Source: Lunularia cruciata (lineage: Eukaryota; Streptophyta; Marchantiopsida; Lunulariales; Lunulariaceae). From it: DNA of 64,000 nucleotides. The stretch's first letter is position 1. Each line of letters starts with the position of its first letter. The notes beneath the pieces were generated by a model. The model was given only the letters and a program-made list of their open reading frames with translations. It was not told the origin of the DNA and did not search any database. The stretch lies in assembly GCA_948567375.1 (NCBI GenBank), contig OX419762.1:11166001-11230000 (forward strand), in the 5' to 3' direction. Shown here one piece after another: positions 48,326-59,781 of this stretch. The position numbers were made by a program, and so were the translations under genes.

Positions 48326-48905
48326 GTTAGATTGAATAAACCTTTATCCAACATATCCTTGATTTGAGCCTTACACTCCTCCAACTCATGAGGTGATAGT
48401 TGATATGGAGCCTTACAAGAAGACGTCTTCCCAGGAAATATCTCAATTTTATGATATACTCTCCTTTTTGGTGGTAATCTTGAGGGTAAATCATCTAAAA
48501 AGACATCTTGAAACTCATTGACCACATCTTTCAATTTCTTAGAGATATGTCCATTGAGTTGCATATTATGGACTTCTTTTATTAGACTTATGAAGCATCT
48601 ATATATCTTACCAATAGATGTTGTCCTTATGACATAAAGAGGCAGTTCTTGCCTTTGTGATCTTTCTTTGATTCCAAAGATGTTTCATTGGCTAGTTCTC
48701 ACTACTTTCTTTTTCCAATCTACCATGGGGTTGTAGTGTTTCATCCATAAAATACCTAAGATTGCATCATAATGAGCTAACCATATCATTTGCCACTCAG
48801 TTGCTTCCTTATACTCTCCTATAAAAAGTGTTACCTTTCTAAGTAACAATTCAATCCTCTTTATCTGACCATTGGGTAACTCTACTTCTTCATTCTAATC
48901 CTTCT
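48326..48905 (-). mobile_element. Older chromovirus (outer element), protease-RT piece
   Basis: 48313-48564 encodes the RT start region ('FQDVFLDDLPSRLPPKR', 'HELEECKAQIKDMLDKG'); upstream of it (48570-48890) are protease-like traces ('ILG...WMKHYNPMVDWKK'). The piece ends at 48905 with CTTCT, where the next element was inserted; its continuation is at 60263-60640 on the other side. Fossil. Confidence 0.65.
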
Positions 48906-49379
48906 TGTAAAAAACTAAGAACAAGGAGAGAAAAACAAGAATAAAAGATCACATTGGGATGCTTGAATGTGTAAAACTCCAAATATCTAAAATGAGCTTT
49001 GGCTTTGGTATTTATAGGGAGCATACAAAGCTCTTGAGCTTCTCAAGAAGCTTCCTTGAGCTACTTTTTTGGAGTGCAAGCCAAGTCAATCAAGAAACTT
49101 CTCAAGAAACTTCCTTCTAAAAGTTATCTACTTGGTGTGCAAGCTAAGCTAGTTAGAAGCTTCTAGAAGCTTCCTTTTAGAAGTTACCTACTTGGGGTGC
49201 AAGCTAAGCTAACTAGGAAGCTTATTCCTAGAAGTTACGACTTAATATGCATGTTAACTAATACTTGGGAGGGTACCAAGTAGCTTCCTAGATATTTCTA
49301 GAATATTCTAGGCTAATTTGATCCATTTGCTACTTTGTTAGCCTTGACTTACTTTGTTGCTAAATTCCACATTGTTAAA
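48906..49379 (-). repeat. 3' LTR of the minus-strand chromovirus
   Basis: 474 bp, matching 59782-60262. It has TATAAATA on the minus strand at 49009-49016 and dense GAAGCTTC palindromes on its upstream side, including a four-unit heat-shock-element match at 49155-49174. A purine-rich tract (read on the minus strand, gtgggagaata) precedes it. Confidence 0.88.
49155..49174. promoter_or_regulatory. Four-unit heat-shock-element match in an LTR
   Basis: AGAAGCTTCTAGAAGCTTCC is four perfect alternating nGAAn/nTTCn pentamers in 5-bp register, the binding pattern of heat-shock transcription factor trimers. It lies about 140 bases upstream (element sense) of the LTR TATA box. Binding is inferred from sequence alone. 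Confidence 0.65.
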
Positions 49380-49429
49380 TATTCTCCCACTGCTAGTTGA
49401 TGACGTCCTTGTCACTATTGAAACTTCAA

Positions 49430-50800
49430 ACTCTTGGATAACAGTTTGTGCATTTTGGATGAGAAAGAGGCTCCCAAGTGGCACCATGAAGGGATATCCT
49501 TTCCATGGGACTTTGTACTTGGTGTATTGTCAATGACCTTGTTGAATGTAGTGATGTGCAAGGATCCAATCAACTTCATACTCTTCATGATCATTGATAG
49601 GGACAAGAGGAGGAGGAGATTAGGCATGAGAGGAAATAGAAGATGGATTAGGAACAAAGGGTTTCAACTTGGAAATATGAAAGATAGGATGGATGTGCAT
49701 ATGACCAGGCAAAGCAAGTTGATAAGCAATAGGAGAAATGATTTGGGTGATATCAAAGGATCCTATTCAATTAGGAGTAAGTTTATGGATTTGGGTATCA
49801 AGTGGGAAGGGAAGGTTACTTGATGAAAACATGACCTTATCAACAACTTGAAAGGTGAGATCATGACAATGGTGGTGTGCATATTGTTTCTAACAATTTT
49901 GAGCAACAAGGAGATGAGATTTGGCTTGTTGGAGAGATTGGGTTATGGTGGTCAAGAAGGTGGAAAAATGAGGGACATGAGATGGAGAAAGAGTAAGAAG
50001 AAATTTTGGAACAAGTGGATCTTGGCCAAAATTGATGAAGAAAGGAGAGAATTTAGTGCTTGCCTATTTGGAATTATTGTATGCAAACTCCGCTGCTGCA
50101 AGACATTCATCTCAAATTGGTATGGTGAATGTTGAAAAAGGTACAAAATATATTCTCTAAGGTGCAATTTTCATGTTCAATTTGTCCATCAGCTTGAGGA
50201 TGATAGGTTGCGGACAAAGCAAGCTTTGTGTTCAATATCTAGAAGAGTACTTGCCAAAATTTTCCAATGAATTGAGGATCATGATTGGAGATTAGTATCA
50301 TAAGGCATGTCATGATGTTGGAAGATAATGTTGAAGTAGGTTTGCACCAATGTTGAAGCATCCATGGTATAAAAGGTTGGTGCCAAATGCATTTGCTTAC
50401 TAAGCTTATCCACAAACACCACTATTTTTATGTGACTTGCTTTGTCTTGGGTAAGGATGTAATGAGATCCAAGTTCATGTGTTCCCATCAAGCACATGGA
50501 AGTGGGAGTGGTTGAAGGAGTCCACTCAATTCTAGTTGCTAGCCTTGTTTTGTTGATAGCTCTCACACAATTGGACACACTCTCAAACATCTTGTGCTAT
50601 GTTGGGCCACCACCATTGGTGTTGGAGGGTACCCAAGGTCTTGTCCATACTATGATTAGTAAGTCATGGGCTTCTTGGAGGCATACAAGTTAGAGATCAC
50701 CCTTTGCTAGAATATATATCCAATTCTCATGAAATAGAAGGCCTTCCTTGAAGGAGAAGGTGTTTTACTCCTTGTCACATGTTTCAAGACAACCTTGTAC
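49430..50800 (-). pseudogene. Integrase and chromodomain of the minus-strand chromovirus
   Basis: The integrase core at 50279-50590 shows 'IVVFVDKLSKQMHLAPT' and 'TLVQTYFN'. The end at about 49430-49600 matches the chromodomain of the plus-strand copy ('HEEY.VD.ILA', 'YKV.WKGYP'), a module that can bind modified histones and steer insertion in chromoviruses. Plus-strand open frames in this stretch are its shadow. Confidence 0.75.
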
Positions 50801-51368
50801 CATTTGAAAGAAGAGATCTTGTTGTAGAGCTATCATAAACTCAATTTGGACCTTGGAGTCAATTAACACCATTGCAATTGTTGTCGTGATGAGAGGAAGA
50901 GACTTCAAATCAAGTCATTGTGATAGGGCATTAGGGATGACATGGAACTGATTGGGTTTGTATCCAAGCTTGATATCAAACAATTGGAGTTGCTCCTCCC
51001 ATCGATGATGTCAACTCTTTATGTGTTCCATATGTAATGTTTGCAACAAGGATTTGTGATCAATGCACATGATCACCTATTTTCCAAAGAGATAATGCCT
51101 CTATACCTTGGTGGTATATACCATTGCTAGTTGTTTCTAATTTCATGTAGAGTAATTCCTCTTTGTGGTGTATAATTGGCAAGACACAAAGGCAATAGGA
51201 TATAACTCATTTGGGAATTCCAACTTGTAACAGTATGGAGTTTAGCGACGTAGTTAGTAAGGCTAACAAAGTAGAGAATAAGCCAAATTAGCCTAGAATA
51301 TTCCAAAAGCATCTAGGAAGCTTCTTGGGAAGCTTCCCAACTAGTTAACTTGCACTCCAAGCAGGTAG

Positions 51369-51383
51369 CTTCTAGAAGCTTCT
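51369..51383. promoter_or_regulatory. Perfect three-unit heat-shock element in the 5' LTR
   Basis: CTTCTAGAAGCTTCT is nTTCnnGAAnnTTCn, the consensus HSE, about 142 bases upstream of the LTR TATA box. More two-unit GAAnnTTC sites lie at about 51330-51350 and 51425-51505, among them the 18-bp palindrome cttgagaagcttctcaag. Confidence 0.68.
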
Positions 51384-51524
51384 AAGTAGCTTAGCTTGCA
51401 TGCTAAGTATGCGGCTTCTAGAAGGAAGCTTCTTGAGAAGCTTCCTAGTTAACTTGGCTTGCACTCTAAGAAAGCGGCTCAAAGAAACTTCTTGAGAAGC
51501 TTCTCAAGGGCCTTTTATACTACC

Positions 51525-51532
51525 TATAAATA
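51525..51532 (+). promoter_or_regulatory. TATA box of the 5' LTR
   Basis: TATAAATA; the same box is at 56681-56688 in the 3' LTR and, on the minus strand, at 49009-49016 and 59891-59898 in the relative's LTRs. Confidence 0.7.
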
Positions 51533-51637
51533 CCAAGGCCGAAGCTCATGCTAGGCATTTAGAGTTTTCCCTCATTCAAGTGTCCCCATGTGAGTTTCCA
51601 TTCTCCTATTTCTCTCTTTGGTCTTGGTCTTTTACAT

Positions 51638-51650
51638 TGGTATCATAGCA
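51638..51650 (+). other. Primer-binding site
   Basis: TGGTATCATAGCA directly after the LTR is close to the TGGTATCAGAGC start of initiator-methionine tRNA-primed plant elements. Confidence 0.8.
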
Positions 51651-51655
51651 GGAAT

Positions 51656-52727
51656 GGGATGGATGGAATTTATGGACCACCAAATCCACTTCCATTAAAC
51701 CATTGGGATTTTCATATCTAAATATTACCCAAGCATCATTTCACACAATTCATCACCTTGTGCTTTGGGCAGGATTTTCAACATATGATCACCGTGTCCG
51801 AGGAACCCTTAATACTTCCGATTGTAACTTATGGAGAATGGTGGATGTGCTTCATCTATGTGTTAATCAATTAGATAAAGTGGGAGTAGTGGGATAGAGT
51901 AGTAGCTATAGCGGCAATATCAGACGTTATCCTTGCAATGTAGCAACAAATCGAGCATCTTACTCAATTGTTGGATAAACGAGATCAGCAACGATGAGAA
52001 CATATAGAGAGAGTGCCAATTCAAGATGGAGAAGATTGCTTTTGGTTTCCAAAACCCAAGTTGTTTGAAGGCGAGAATCTTTTCGTACAATGGAGAATTT
52101 TGTGTTCAATTGCAAATGTTACTTTGAAGCCACCAATCTTCAAGATGAACAGAAATAGATTCTCTTGGCCTCTAGCCAATAAGATGGTGTGGCAAAACTT
52201 TGGTGGCAATTTTGAGTAGACCAAATTGAACGACAGATTGTTGCACTAATTTTGACATGGGCAGTGTTCAAGGATGCAATATTGGGTCAGTTTCAAACTA
52301 TACAGCCACGCACGCTGCACAAGATAAATTGGCAGAGTTGAAGCAAGTTGGCTCAGTAAGGAGTTACATCACACAATTTCAAAACATCATCATGCAAATT
52401 CCAAATATACACGAAGGTGAAGTTTTGGATCAATTTGTGCGGGGATTGAAGTCACAAACCAAATTGGAGGTGACCATATGGCAACCACAAAACATAGAAG
52501 AAGTCATGCAATTGGTTGAGCGCTTTGATCCTTTGGTTGTAACAACTTGGTCTTGACCTCAACCTACACAAGGCCTACCAGTACACTATGCATAGGTGGA
52601 AGAATCAACACCAATGGAGATTGATGCTATCCAATGGAGACCACTTGGTACAGTGGATAGAGAAAGATTGTGATAAAATGGATGTTGTTTTTATTGTTGC
52701 CAAGTTGGACATTATATCGCTGAATGC
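51656..52727 (+). pseudogene. Chromovirus gag with CCHC knuckle
   Basis: Starts near 'GWMEFMDHQIHFH' coding sequence after the leader; the middle ('YITQFQNIIMQIPNIHEGE', 'FVRGLKSQTKLEV') is the Ty3 gag core, followed by CFYCCQVGHYIAEC at 52686-52727, an exact C-X2-C-X4-H-X4-C RNA-binding knuckle. Fossil. Confidence 0.8.
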
Positions 52728-52837
52728 CCACTTAGGAATGGACGACCTCAACAAGTTGCCCAGATAGAGATTGTGGAACAGAATGATCAAGGAAACGAGG
52801 AATCCTAGTAGGAGATATCAAGCTGCCTATTAGGAGC

Positions 52838-53230
52838 TTGATTAGTTCCAATGGGATTGAAGGCTCGACTTATGCAAGTTTGCTTCACTTGCAAGGTACA
52901 ATATCTAATTGGGGTTGTAGGATGTTGGTTGATTCTAGAAGTTTAGAGGATTGCATGTTTATGCAAGTAGCAAAGGAATTGGGTATTCCTATCAAGCCAG
53001 TGTTTGAGTGTAGTTTGATGATGGCGGATGGTAGAAAGGGTTCTGCATTCTGCACCTCACATCCAGTTACCTTCAAGATTGGGAAGGAGTATTTGGAGTG
53101 TATGAGATTTGTAGTTGCACCTCTACACTATGATATCATTCTAGATCTACCTTGGCTTGAATGTCATAAGGTTCAATTCGATTGGACCCGACAACAAATT
53201 CAAGTACGACACCAAGGTAGGAATTTCTGA
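52838..53230 (+). pseudogene. Chromovirus aspartic protease region
   Basis: The frame shows a retropepsin-like fold outline: 'MLVDSRSLEDCM' at the position of the catalytic 'D-S/T-G' loop, 'ADGRKG', and 'DIILDLPWLE', the conserved C-terminal 'ILG..WL' block. In intact relatives it cuts the element polyprotein. Fossil. Confidence 0.75.
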
Positions 53231-53261
53231 TTAGGTTGTCGGGCACTTCTGAGTAAGACAC

Positions 53262-53460
53262 CTAAGAATAGTCAGTCCTAAGATGGGAAGTTTGTCGAGA
53301 AGGTAGCCATAGAGCAAATCTGGAAAGGAGATGAGTCTCAAGATGGGAAGTTTGCCAAGAAGGCAACCATGGAGCAAGCTTGGAAGAGAGACGAGTCCTT
53401 GGAAGGAAGTTTGTTAGTAAAGCAACCATAGAGCAAGCTTTGGAGGAAAATAAGTCTATA
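53262..53460 (+). repeat. Tandem repeats of about 60 bp between protease and RT
   Basis: Three copies of a unit encoding about 20 residues (core 'DGKFV.KATIEQA', here in decayed form). The same array is found at 57930-58160 in the minus-strand relative, so it belongs to the element family. Confidence 0.8.
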
Positions 53461-53499
53461 TTTGTGGTGTGGATCAAGCCGATTGCACAAGAACAATCT

Positions 53500-54230
53500 G
53501 AGGAGTGCCAAGAGCCTCATCAAGCAATGGTTGAGCAGATAGTTCAAGATTTTGTGGACATGTTTCTGAATGATCTACCAAAGGGATTACCCTCCGATTG
53601 AGGTATTCCCTTCAAGATCAAGTTATTGCCAAGGAGTACTCCAATGAGTAGACCGATCTATCGACTCTCACCGAAGGAGTTGGAGGAGTTGTGAACAACA
53701 CTTACAAATTTTTTGGAGAAGGATTTTATACAACATAGTACCTCTCTATTATGTGGAGCACCAATACTATTTGTTCCAAAGAAGGATGGAGGACTTCATT
53801 TTTGTATTGATTACCGTGGGCTCAATAAGCAAACCATGAAGAATGCATATCTCTTGCCTTGGATCAATGACCTACTTGATCAACTAAGTAGAGCACGCTA
53901 CTTTTCCAAGCTGGATCTTTGTAACGGCTATTGGCAAATTCCTATTGAAGGAGAGGACATGCAAAAGACTACCATTTGCACAAGGTATGGGCATTTGAAG
54001 TGGAGAGTTCTACCTTTCCGACTCACTAATGCTCCAATAGTCTTCATGGATTAGATGCATCGGGTGTTGGAGGGACTATTGGATTGGTCCATGGTGGTGT
54101 TCTTGGATGATATCTTAATCTATAGCAAGACAGAGGCAGAACATGTGAATCATGTGCAAAAAGTCCTAAGATGACTACGACAATGGAAATTTTATTGCAA
54201 GAAGTCAAAGTGTACCTTTTGGCAGAAGGA
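53500..54230 (+). pseudogene. Chromovirus reverse transcriptase
   Basis: Landmarks: 'FVDMFLNDLPKGLPSD', '[20 protein letters not shown]', '[16 protein letters not shown]', '[12 protein letters not shown]' and FLDDILIYS at about 54100, the catalytic DD box. Typical Ty3 RT of normal spacing. Fossil. Confidence 0.88.
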
Positions 54231-54240
54231 AGTTACCTTC

Positions 54241-54900
54241 TTGGGTCATAAGATCTCATTAGAGGGGATCAAAATGGAAGAGGAGAAAATCAAGGCCATT
54301 ACTGATTGGTCTACCCCAAAAGATGCTACAAAAGTATGGGCATTCAATGGATTGGCCAGTTTTTATCGACGGTTCATCCATTATTATGCTCATGTGGCTG
54401 CACCATTGACTGACCTCTTGGGAAAGAACTCAAGTTTCCGATGGACCACCAAGCATGAAGAAGCATTCCAGAAGTTAAAGCATATAGTGTCTTCAAGACC
54501 CATTCTTCAACCATATGATCCTCAACTACCTTGTGTCGTTGATTTTGATACTTCTAACTTTGAAATTGGAGCTGTGTTGCAACAAGAATTCCCTGATGGA
54601 CTACATCTCATCACCTTTGTATCTTGCCAACTAAATACAACTGAAAGAAATTACTCTGCTTGAGATCGGGAACAACTTGCAATGGTATATGCCACCAAGG
54701 TATGGAGGCATTACCTCTCAGGGAAAGAAGTGGTCATGTGAGCTGATCATAAGCCATTGTTGCAGACCTTACACTTGGAACATATGAAGAGTTGACATCA
54801 TTGATGGGAAGAGCAACTCCAATTGTTTGACATCAAACTTGAGTACAAACCAGGTCGGTTCCATGTCATCCTTGATGCTCTATCACAATGACCTGATTTG
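54241..54900 (+). pseudogene. Chromovirus RT connection and RNase H
   Basis: 'FLGHKISLEGIKMEEEKI' and 'FNGLASFYRRFIHYYAHVAAP' are the RT thumb; 'VVDFDTSNFEIGAVLQQEF' begins RNase H, which runs to about 54890. The homologous point in the minus-strand relative is where this element itself is inserted. Confidence 0.85.
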
Positions 54901-55001
54901 AAGTCTCTTCCTCTCATCACGGCGGCAATTATGATGGTGTCAATTGACCCAAGGTCCAAAATGAGTTTTGGTCAGCTCTACAACAAGATCCCTTCTTCCA
55001 A

Positions 55002-55880
55002 ATGGTACATGGTTGTCTGACAATAGGCGATAAGGAGTACAACACCTTCTCCTTCAAGGAAGGCCTTCTATTCCATGCTGATCGGATCTATGCCCGAGCC
55101 AAAGGTGATCTTAGACTTGTATGCCTTCAGGAAGCCCATGATTTACCAATAGCTGGTCACATGGGGGTGGACAAGACCTTAGGTACCCTCCAACACCAAT
55201 GGTGGTGGCCCAACATGACACTAGATTTTTAGGAGTTTGTCCAATTGTGTGAGAGTTGTCAATGCAACAAGGCCAGTAATCAGAAGCCGAGTGGACTCCT
55301 TCAGCCACTTCCCATTCCAACTACTCATTGGGAACATGTAGATCTCATCACCTCCTTGCCCAAGTCACAACAAGGTCACACAACAATTGTGGTGTTTGTG
55401 GATAAGCTTAGTAAGCAAATCCATTCGGCACCAACAGTTGATACTGTGGATACTCCAACCTTGGTGCAACTCTACTTCAATAATGTATTCAAACATCATG
55501 GTATGCCATGTGTACTCATCTCCAACCATGATCCTTGCTTTACAAGAAAGTTTTGGCAAGCCTTCTTCTAGATACTTGGCACCAAGCTTGCTTTGTCCAC
55601 AACCTACCATCCTCAAACTGATGGAAAAACTGAACATGCAAATTGCACCTTGGAAGATATGCTTTATGCCTTTGTCAACATTCACCATACCAATTGGGAT
55701 GAATGTCTTGCAGCTGTGGAGTTTGCATACAACAATTCTAAACAAGCAAGCATCAAATTCTCTCCTTTCTTTCTCAATTTTGGCCAAGATCCACTTGTCC
55801 CATATTCTCTTCTTGCCCCTCCTCCATCTCAAGTCCCTCATACTTCAACCTTCTTGACCACCATATTTGAATCTCTCTAA
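55002..55880 (+). pseudogene. Chromovirus integrase
   Basis: Zinc-binding part: 'GHMGVDKTLGTLQHQWWWP' and 'CESCQCNK' (HHCC). Core: 'VVFVDKLSKQIHSAPT', 'VLISNHDPCFTRKFW', 'STTYHPQTDGKTEHAN', with the usual third acidic position further on. Fossil. Confidence 0.88.
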
Positions 55881-56199
55881 CAAGCCAAATCTCACCTCCT
55901 TGTTGCTCAAAATTGTCAAAAACAATATGCGGACCACCATTGTCATGATCTCACCTTTGAAGTTGGTGATAAAGTTATGTTATCCTCTAGTAATCTACCT
56001 CTCCCACTTGATACCCAAGTTCGTAAACTTGCCCTTAATTGGATAGGACCTTTTGATGTCACCTAAATTGTCTCTCATGTTGCTTATCAACTTGCCTTGC
56101 CTTGTCATATGCACATCCATCCTGTCTTTCATGTTTCCAAGTTGAAACCCTTTGTTCCTCACCCATCTTCTTTCTCCTCTTGAGTCCAACCTCCTCCTC

Positions 56200-56400
56200 C
56201 TCCTATCCCTATCAATGATCATGAGGAGTACAAAGTTGATCGTATCCTTGCACGTCACCACATCTACCGAGGACATCGCCAACATACGGAGTACAAGGTC
56301 CTTTGGAAAGGGTATCCCCTTCATGATGCCACCTTGGAACCTCTTTCTCACCTCCAAAATGCACACATGGCCATCCAAGAGTTTGAACCTTCAATGGCGA
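56200..56400 (+). pseudogene. C-terminal chromodomain of the chromovirus
   Basis: 'EEYKVDRILARH', 'TEYKVLWKGYP' and 'LEPLSHLQNAHMAI' give the three-strand plus helix layout of a chromodomain at the end of integrase, preceded by a Pro-rich linker. It identifies the element as a chromovirus. Minus-strand frames at 55995-56415 are its shadow. Confidence 0.82.
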
Positions 56401-56432
56401 CAAGGACATCACCAACTAGCGATGGGGGAATA

Positions 56433-56792
56433 TCTAATAGTATGGAGTTTAGCGACGTAGTTAGTAAGGCTAACAACTAGAGCAACATAGTTAGTAGGGC
56501 TAACAACTAGAGTTTAGTGACATAGTTAGTAAAGCTTCTAACTTGCTTAGCTTGCATACCAAGTAGGCGGTTTCTAGAAGGAAGCTTCTTGAGAAGCTTT
56601 TTAGCTAACTTGGCTTGCACTCTAAGAAAGCGGCTCAAGGAAGCTTCTTGAGAAGCTTCTCAAGGGCCTTGTATGCTACTTATAAATACCAAGGCCAAAG
56701 CTCGTGCTAGGCATTCTGAGTTTTCTCTCGTTCAAGTGTCCCAATGTGAGTTTCCATTCTCCTATTTCTCTCCTCGGTCTTGGTCTTTTACA
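56433..56792 (+). repeat. 3' LTR of the plus-strand chromovirus
   Basis: About 360 bp, preceded by the purine tract gatgggggaat at about 56421. Shares the TATA box (56681-56688) and GAAGCTTC-rich U3 with the 5' LTR, but carries an extra 'gttagta.ggctaacaacta' repeat at its left and lacks some of the middle, including the perfect three-unit HSE. Confidence 0.88.
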
Positions 56793-57850
56793 CTACTGCA
56801 AGATAACTCCAATGGTAAAGTTAGAAGCATCAAAGTCAACCACACAAGATAGTTGAGGATCATATTGTTGAAGAATAGATTTTGAAGACACCATATGTTT
56901 CAACTTCTAGAATGCTTCTTCATGCTTGGTGGTCCATTGAAAGCTTGAGCTTTTCTCCAAGAGGTCTGTCATTGGTGCTACCACGTGTACATAATAGTGG
57001 ATAAATTGTTGGTAAAAACTTGCCAATCTATTAAATACTTGCACCTTTGTGGTATCCTTTGGAGTAGGCCAATCAATAATGGCCTTGATTTTCTCCTCTT
57101 CTATCTTGATCCCTTTTGATGAGATCTTGTGACTCAAGAAGGTGACTTACTTCTGCCAAAAGGCACACTTTGACTTCTTGCAGTAAAACTTCCATTGGCG
57201 TAGTTGCCTTAGGGCTTTTGCACATGATTTACATGTTCTACCTCCATCTTGCTATAGATTAAAATGTCATCCAAGAATAACACCATGTACCAATCCAATA
57301 GTCCATCCAACACCTGATGCATTTGATCCATGAAGATTGTTGGAGCATTAATGAGCCCAAAAGTTAAAACTCTCCATCAAAATGCCCATACCTTGTGCAA
57401 AAGGTAGTCTTTTGCACATCCTCCATATCAATGGGATTTTCCAATAGCCATTGTGAAGATCCAACTTGGAGAAGTAGTATACTCCACTCAATTGATCAAG
57501 CAAGTCATCAATTTGAGGCAAGGGATATGCATTCTTCACTACTTTTTTATTGAACTCATAGTAATCAATACAAAAATGAAGTTCTCCATCCTTCTTTGGA
57601 ACAAATAATACCGGTGCTCCCCACAAAGATGTACTATGTCAAATGCAATCCTTCTCTAAAAAATCCAAAAGTGTTGTTTGCAACTCCTCCAGCTCCTTTG
57701 ATGAGAGCCGATAAATTGTTCTACTCATTGGATTACTCTTTGGCAATAACTCAATCTTGAAGAGCATACCAAAATCGGATGGTAATCCCTTTGGTAGTTC
57801 ATCTAAAAACACATCTACAAACTTTTGAACTATTTGATCAACCATTTTTT
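56793..57850 (-). pseudogene. RT and first part of RNase H of the minus-strand chromovirus
   Basis: 57348-57626 shows '[20 protein letters not shown]' and '[17 protein letters not shown]'; 56907-57137 shows the RT connection ('HKISSKGIKIEEEKIKAI'). RNase H is cut at 56793 by the nested element and resumes at 51225 leftwards. Confidence 0.85.
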
Positions 57851-57929
57851 GGTGAGGCTCTTGACTCTCCTCAAATTTTCCTTGTGCAATAGGTTTGATC
57901 CACACCACAAAAATAGACTTATCTTCCTC

Positions 57930-58160
57930 CAAAGCTTGCCATATAGTTGCTTCACTTAGAAACTTCCTATCTAGAGACTTATCTTCCTTTGAAGCTTGTT
58001 CTATGGTTGTTTTCTTAACAAACTTCCCATCTTGGGACTTATCTTCCTTCAAAGCTTACTACATGGTTTTTTTCTTGATAAACTTTACATCTTGGGACCA
58101 ATTTTCCTTCAAAGCTTGCTCTATGGTTGCATTCTTGACAAAATTCACAACTTGGGATTG
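57930..58160 (-). repeat. Tandem repeats of about 60 bp between protease and RT
   Basis: About four copies of a 20-residue unit (SQDGKFVKKTTIEQA and variants) in the minus-strand chromovirus, matching the array at 53262-53460. Confidence 0.82.
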
Positions 58161-58189
58161 ACTATTCTTAGGTGTCTTACTCAAAGACA

Positions 58190-59778
58190 CTAGACAACCT
58201 AATCAAAAATTTCTACCTTGATGTTGTACTTGAATCGGTCATCGGGTCCAATCAAATTGAACTTTATGACGTGCAAGCCAAGGCAAACCCCAAATGACAT
58301 CATAGTGTAGAGGTGCCACTACAAACCTCATACATTCCAAATACTCCTTCCCAATCTTGAATGTAACAAGATGTGAGGTATAGAATGTAAAACCCTTTCT
58401 ACCATCTACCATCATCTATCTACTTCCAACTATTGACTTGTTAGGAATATATAATTCCCTTGCTAATTGCATGGACATGCAATTCTTTGTATTTGTAGAA
58501 TCAACCAAAAACTTATCACAATCAGATATCATACCTCACAAGTGAAGTAAACTTGCATAGGTCAATCCTTCAATCCCATTGGGACTAATCAAGTTCTCAA
58601 TAGGCGACTTAAAATCTACTACTTGGATCCCTTGTTTCCTTAATCATTCTACTCCATAAACACCATATGGGTAACTTTTGAGCTCACCCGTTCTTGAGTG
58701 GACATTTAACGATATGATATCCAATTTGACAACAATAAAAACAACCATCATTTTGTCACAATTTTTCTCTATCTTTGGTGCCAAGTGATCTCCATTTTAT
58801 GGCATCAATCTCCATTGGTGCCGGCTCCCCCACTTGTGTGTAGTGTATTGATAGGTTCTATGGAGGTGGAGGTCAAGAACAAGTTGTTGCAACCAAGGAA
58901 GCAAAGTGTTTGGCCAACTACATAGCTTCCTCCAAGTGTTATGGCTCTCATATAGTTATCTCTATTGGTGCATGACTTCAAGCCCCTCAGAAATCGATCC
59001 AAAGCTTCACCTTCTAGTATATCTAAAATTTGCATGATGGTGTTTTGGAATTGCATGATGTAACTTCTTATAAAGTCAATTTGCTTCAACTCTACCAACT
59101 TATCTCATGCAGCTTGTGTGGCATTTATAGATTAGAATCAATCAATTATTGCACTCTTGAATTCTGCAAAAGTCAAGATTGGTGCAATAAATTGCCATTC
59201 CACTCGCTCTACTCGGATTTGCCATCATAGTGTTGCTACTCCACCCAATTGGCTAGAAGCCAAGAGAATCTATTTTTGTTCATCTTGAAGAATTATAGTT
59301 TAAAAATAACATTTGTAGTCAAACAAAAATTCTCCAATACACTTGGAAGATTCTTGCATTCAAATACCTTGGGTTTTGAAAATCAGATTTGGTCTTCTCC
59401 TTCTTGAAATGGTGCTCTTTTTATATGCTCTTGTTATTGATGGTCTTGTTCATCCAATAATCAAGTAAGGTGCTCAATTTTTTGTTGCATAGCAATGATA
59501 ACCTCATGCATTGTTGCCATGGCTACTACTTTATCACACTATTCCTAAATTATCTAATTTATTAACACATAGATCCAACATGTCCACCATTTTCCATAAT
59601 TTATAATTGGAAGTACCAAGGGTTCCTCAAACAAGGTAATTGGATTCAAAAAATTTGCCCAAAGCATGAGGTGATGAACTATGTGAAATGATGCTTGAGT
59701 AATACTCAAACCCAAAAATCCATGTGGTTTGGTGGAAATGGATTTGGTGGTCCATAAATTCCATCCATCCATCCCATC
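58190..59778 (-). pseudogene. Gag, knuckle and protease region of the minus-strand chromovirus
   Basis: Gag N terminus at 59554-59778 ('WNLWTTKSISTKPHGF', 'ITQASFHIVHHLMLWANF'), gag core at 58805-59098 ('RSYIMQFQNTIMQILDILEGE'), knuckle near 58730 and protease near 58230-58600. Order equals the plus-strand copy. Fossil. Confidence 0.78.
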
Positions 59779-59781
59779 TGA

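Larger units (their letters stand above)
51226..51636 (+). repeat. 5' LTR of the plus-strand chromovirus
   Basis: Starts TGTAACAGTATGG and ends TTTTACA. Matches 56433-56792. Contains HSE-like GAA/TTC arrays at 51325-51505 and TATAAATA at 51525-51532, so U3 is on the left and transcription should start near 51555. Confidence 0.9.
51226..56792 (+). mobile_element. Ty3/gypsy chromovirus, plus strand, near full length but broken
   Basis: 5' LTR 51226-51636, primer-binding site 51638 on, gag, CCHC knuckle, protease, RT, RNase H, integrase, chromodomain, polypurine tract and 3' LTR 56433-56792. It is inserted in the RNase H region of a minus-strand relative: the reading of that relative resumes on both sides. 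Flanks CAACT (51221-51225) and CTACT (56793-56797) fit a 5-base target duplication with one later change. The order protease-RT-RNase H-integrase-chromodomain is that of chromoviruses. Each coding part is broken and the LTRs differ at many sites, so the copy is not young, yet it is the last to arrive in this stack. Confidence 0.9.

Noticed and set aside
49415-50135. Plus-strand open frames of up to 129 residues (49434-49823, 49848-50135)
   Set aside because: They are antisense shadows of the minus-strand chromovirus integrase tail and chromodomain.
55365-56415. Minus-strand frames of up to 158 residues (55365-55841, 55995-56378)
   Set aside because: They lie opposite the plus-strand integrase and chromodomain and share no family motif.
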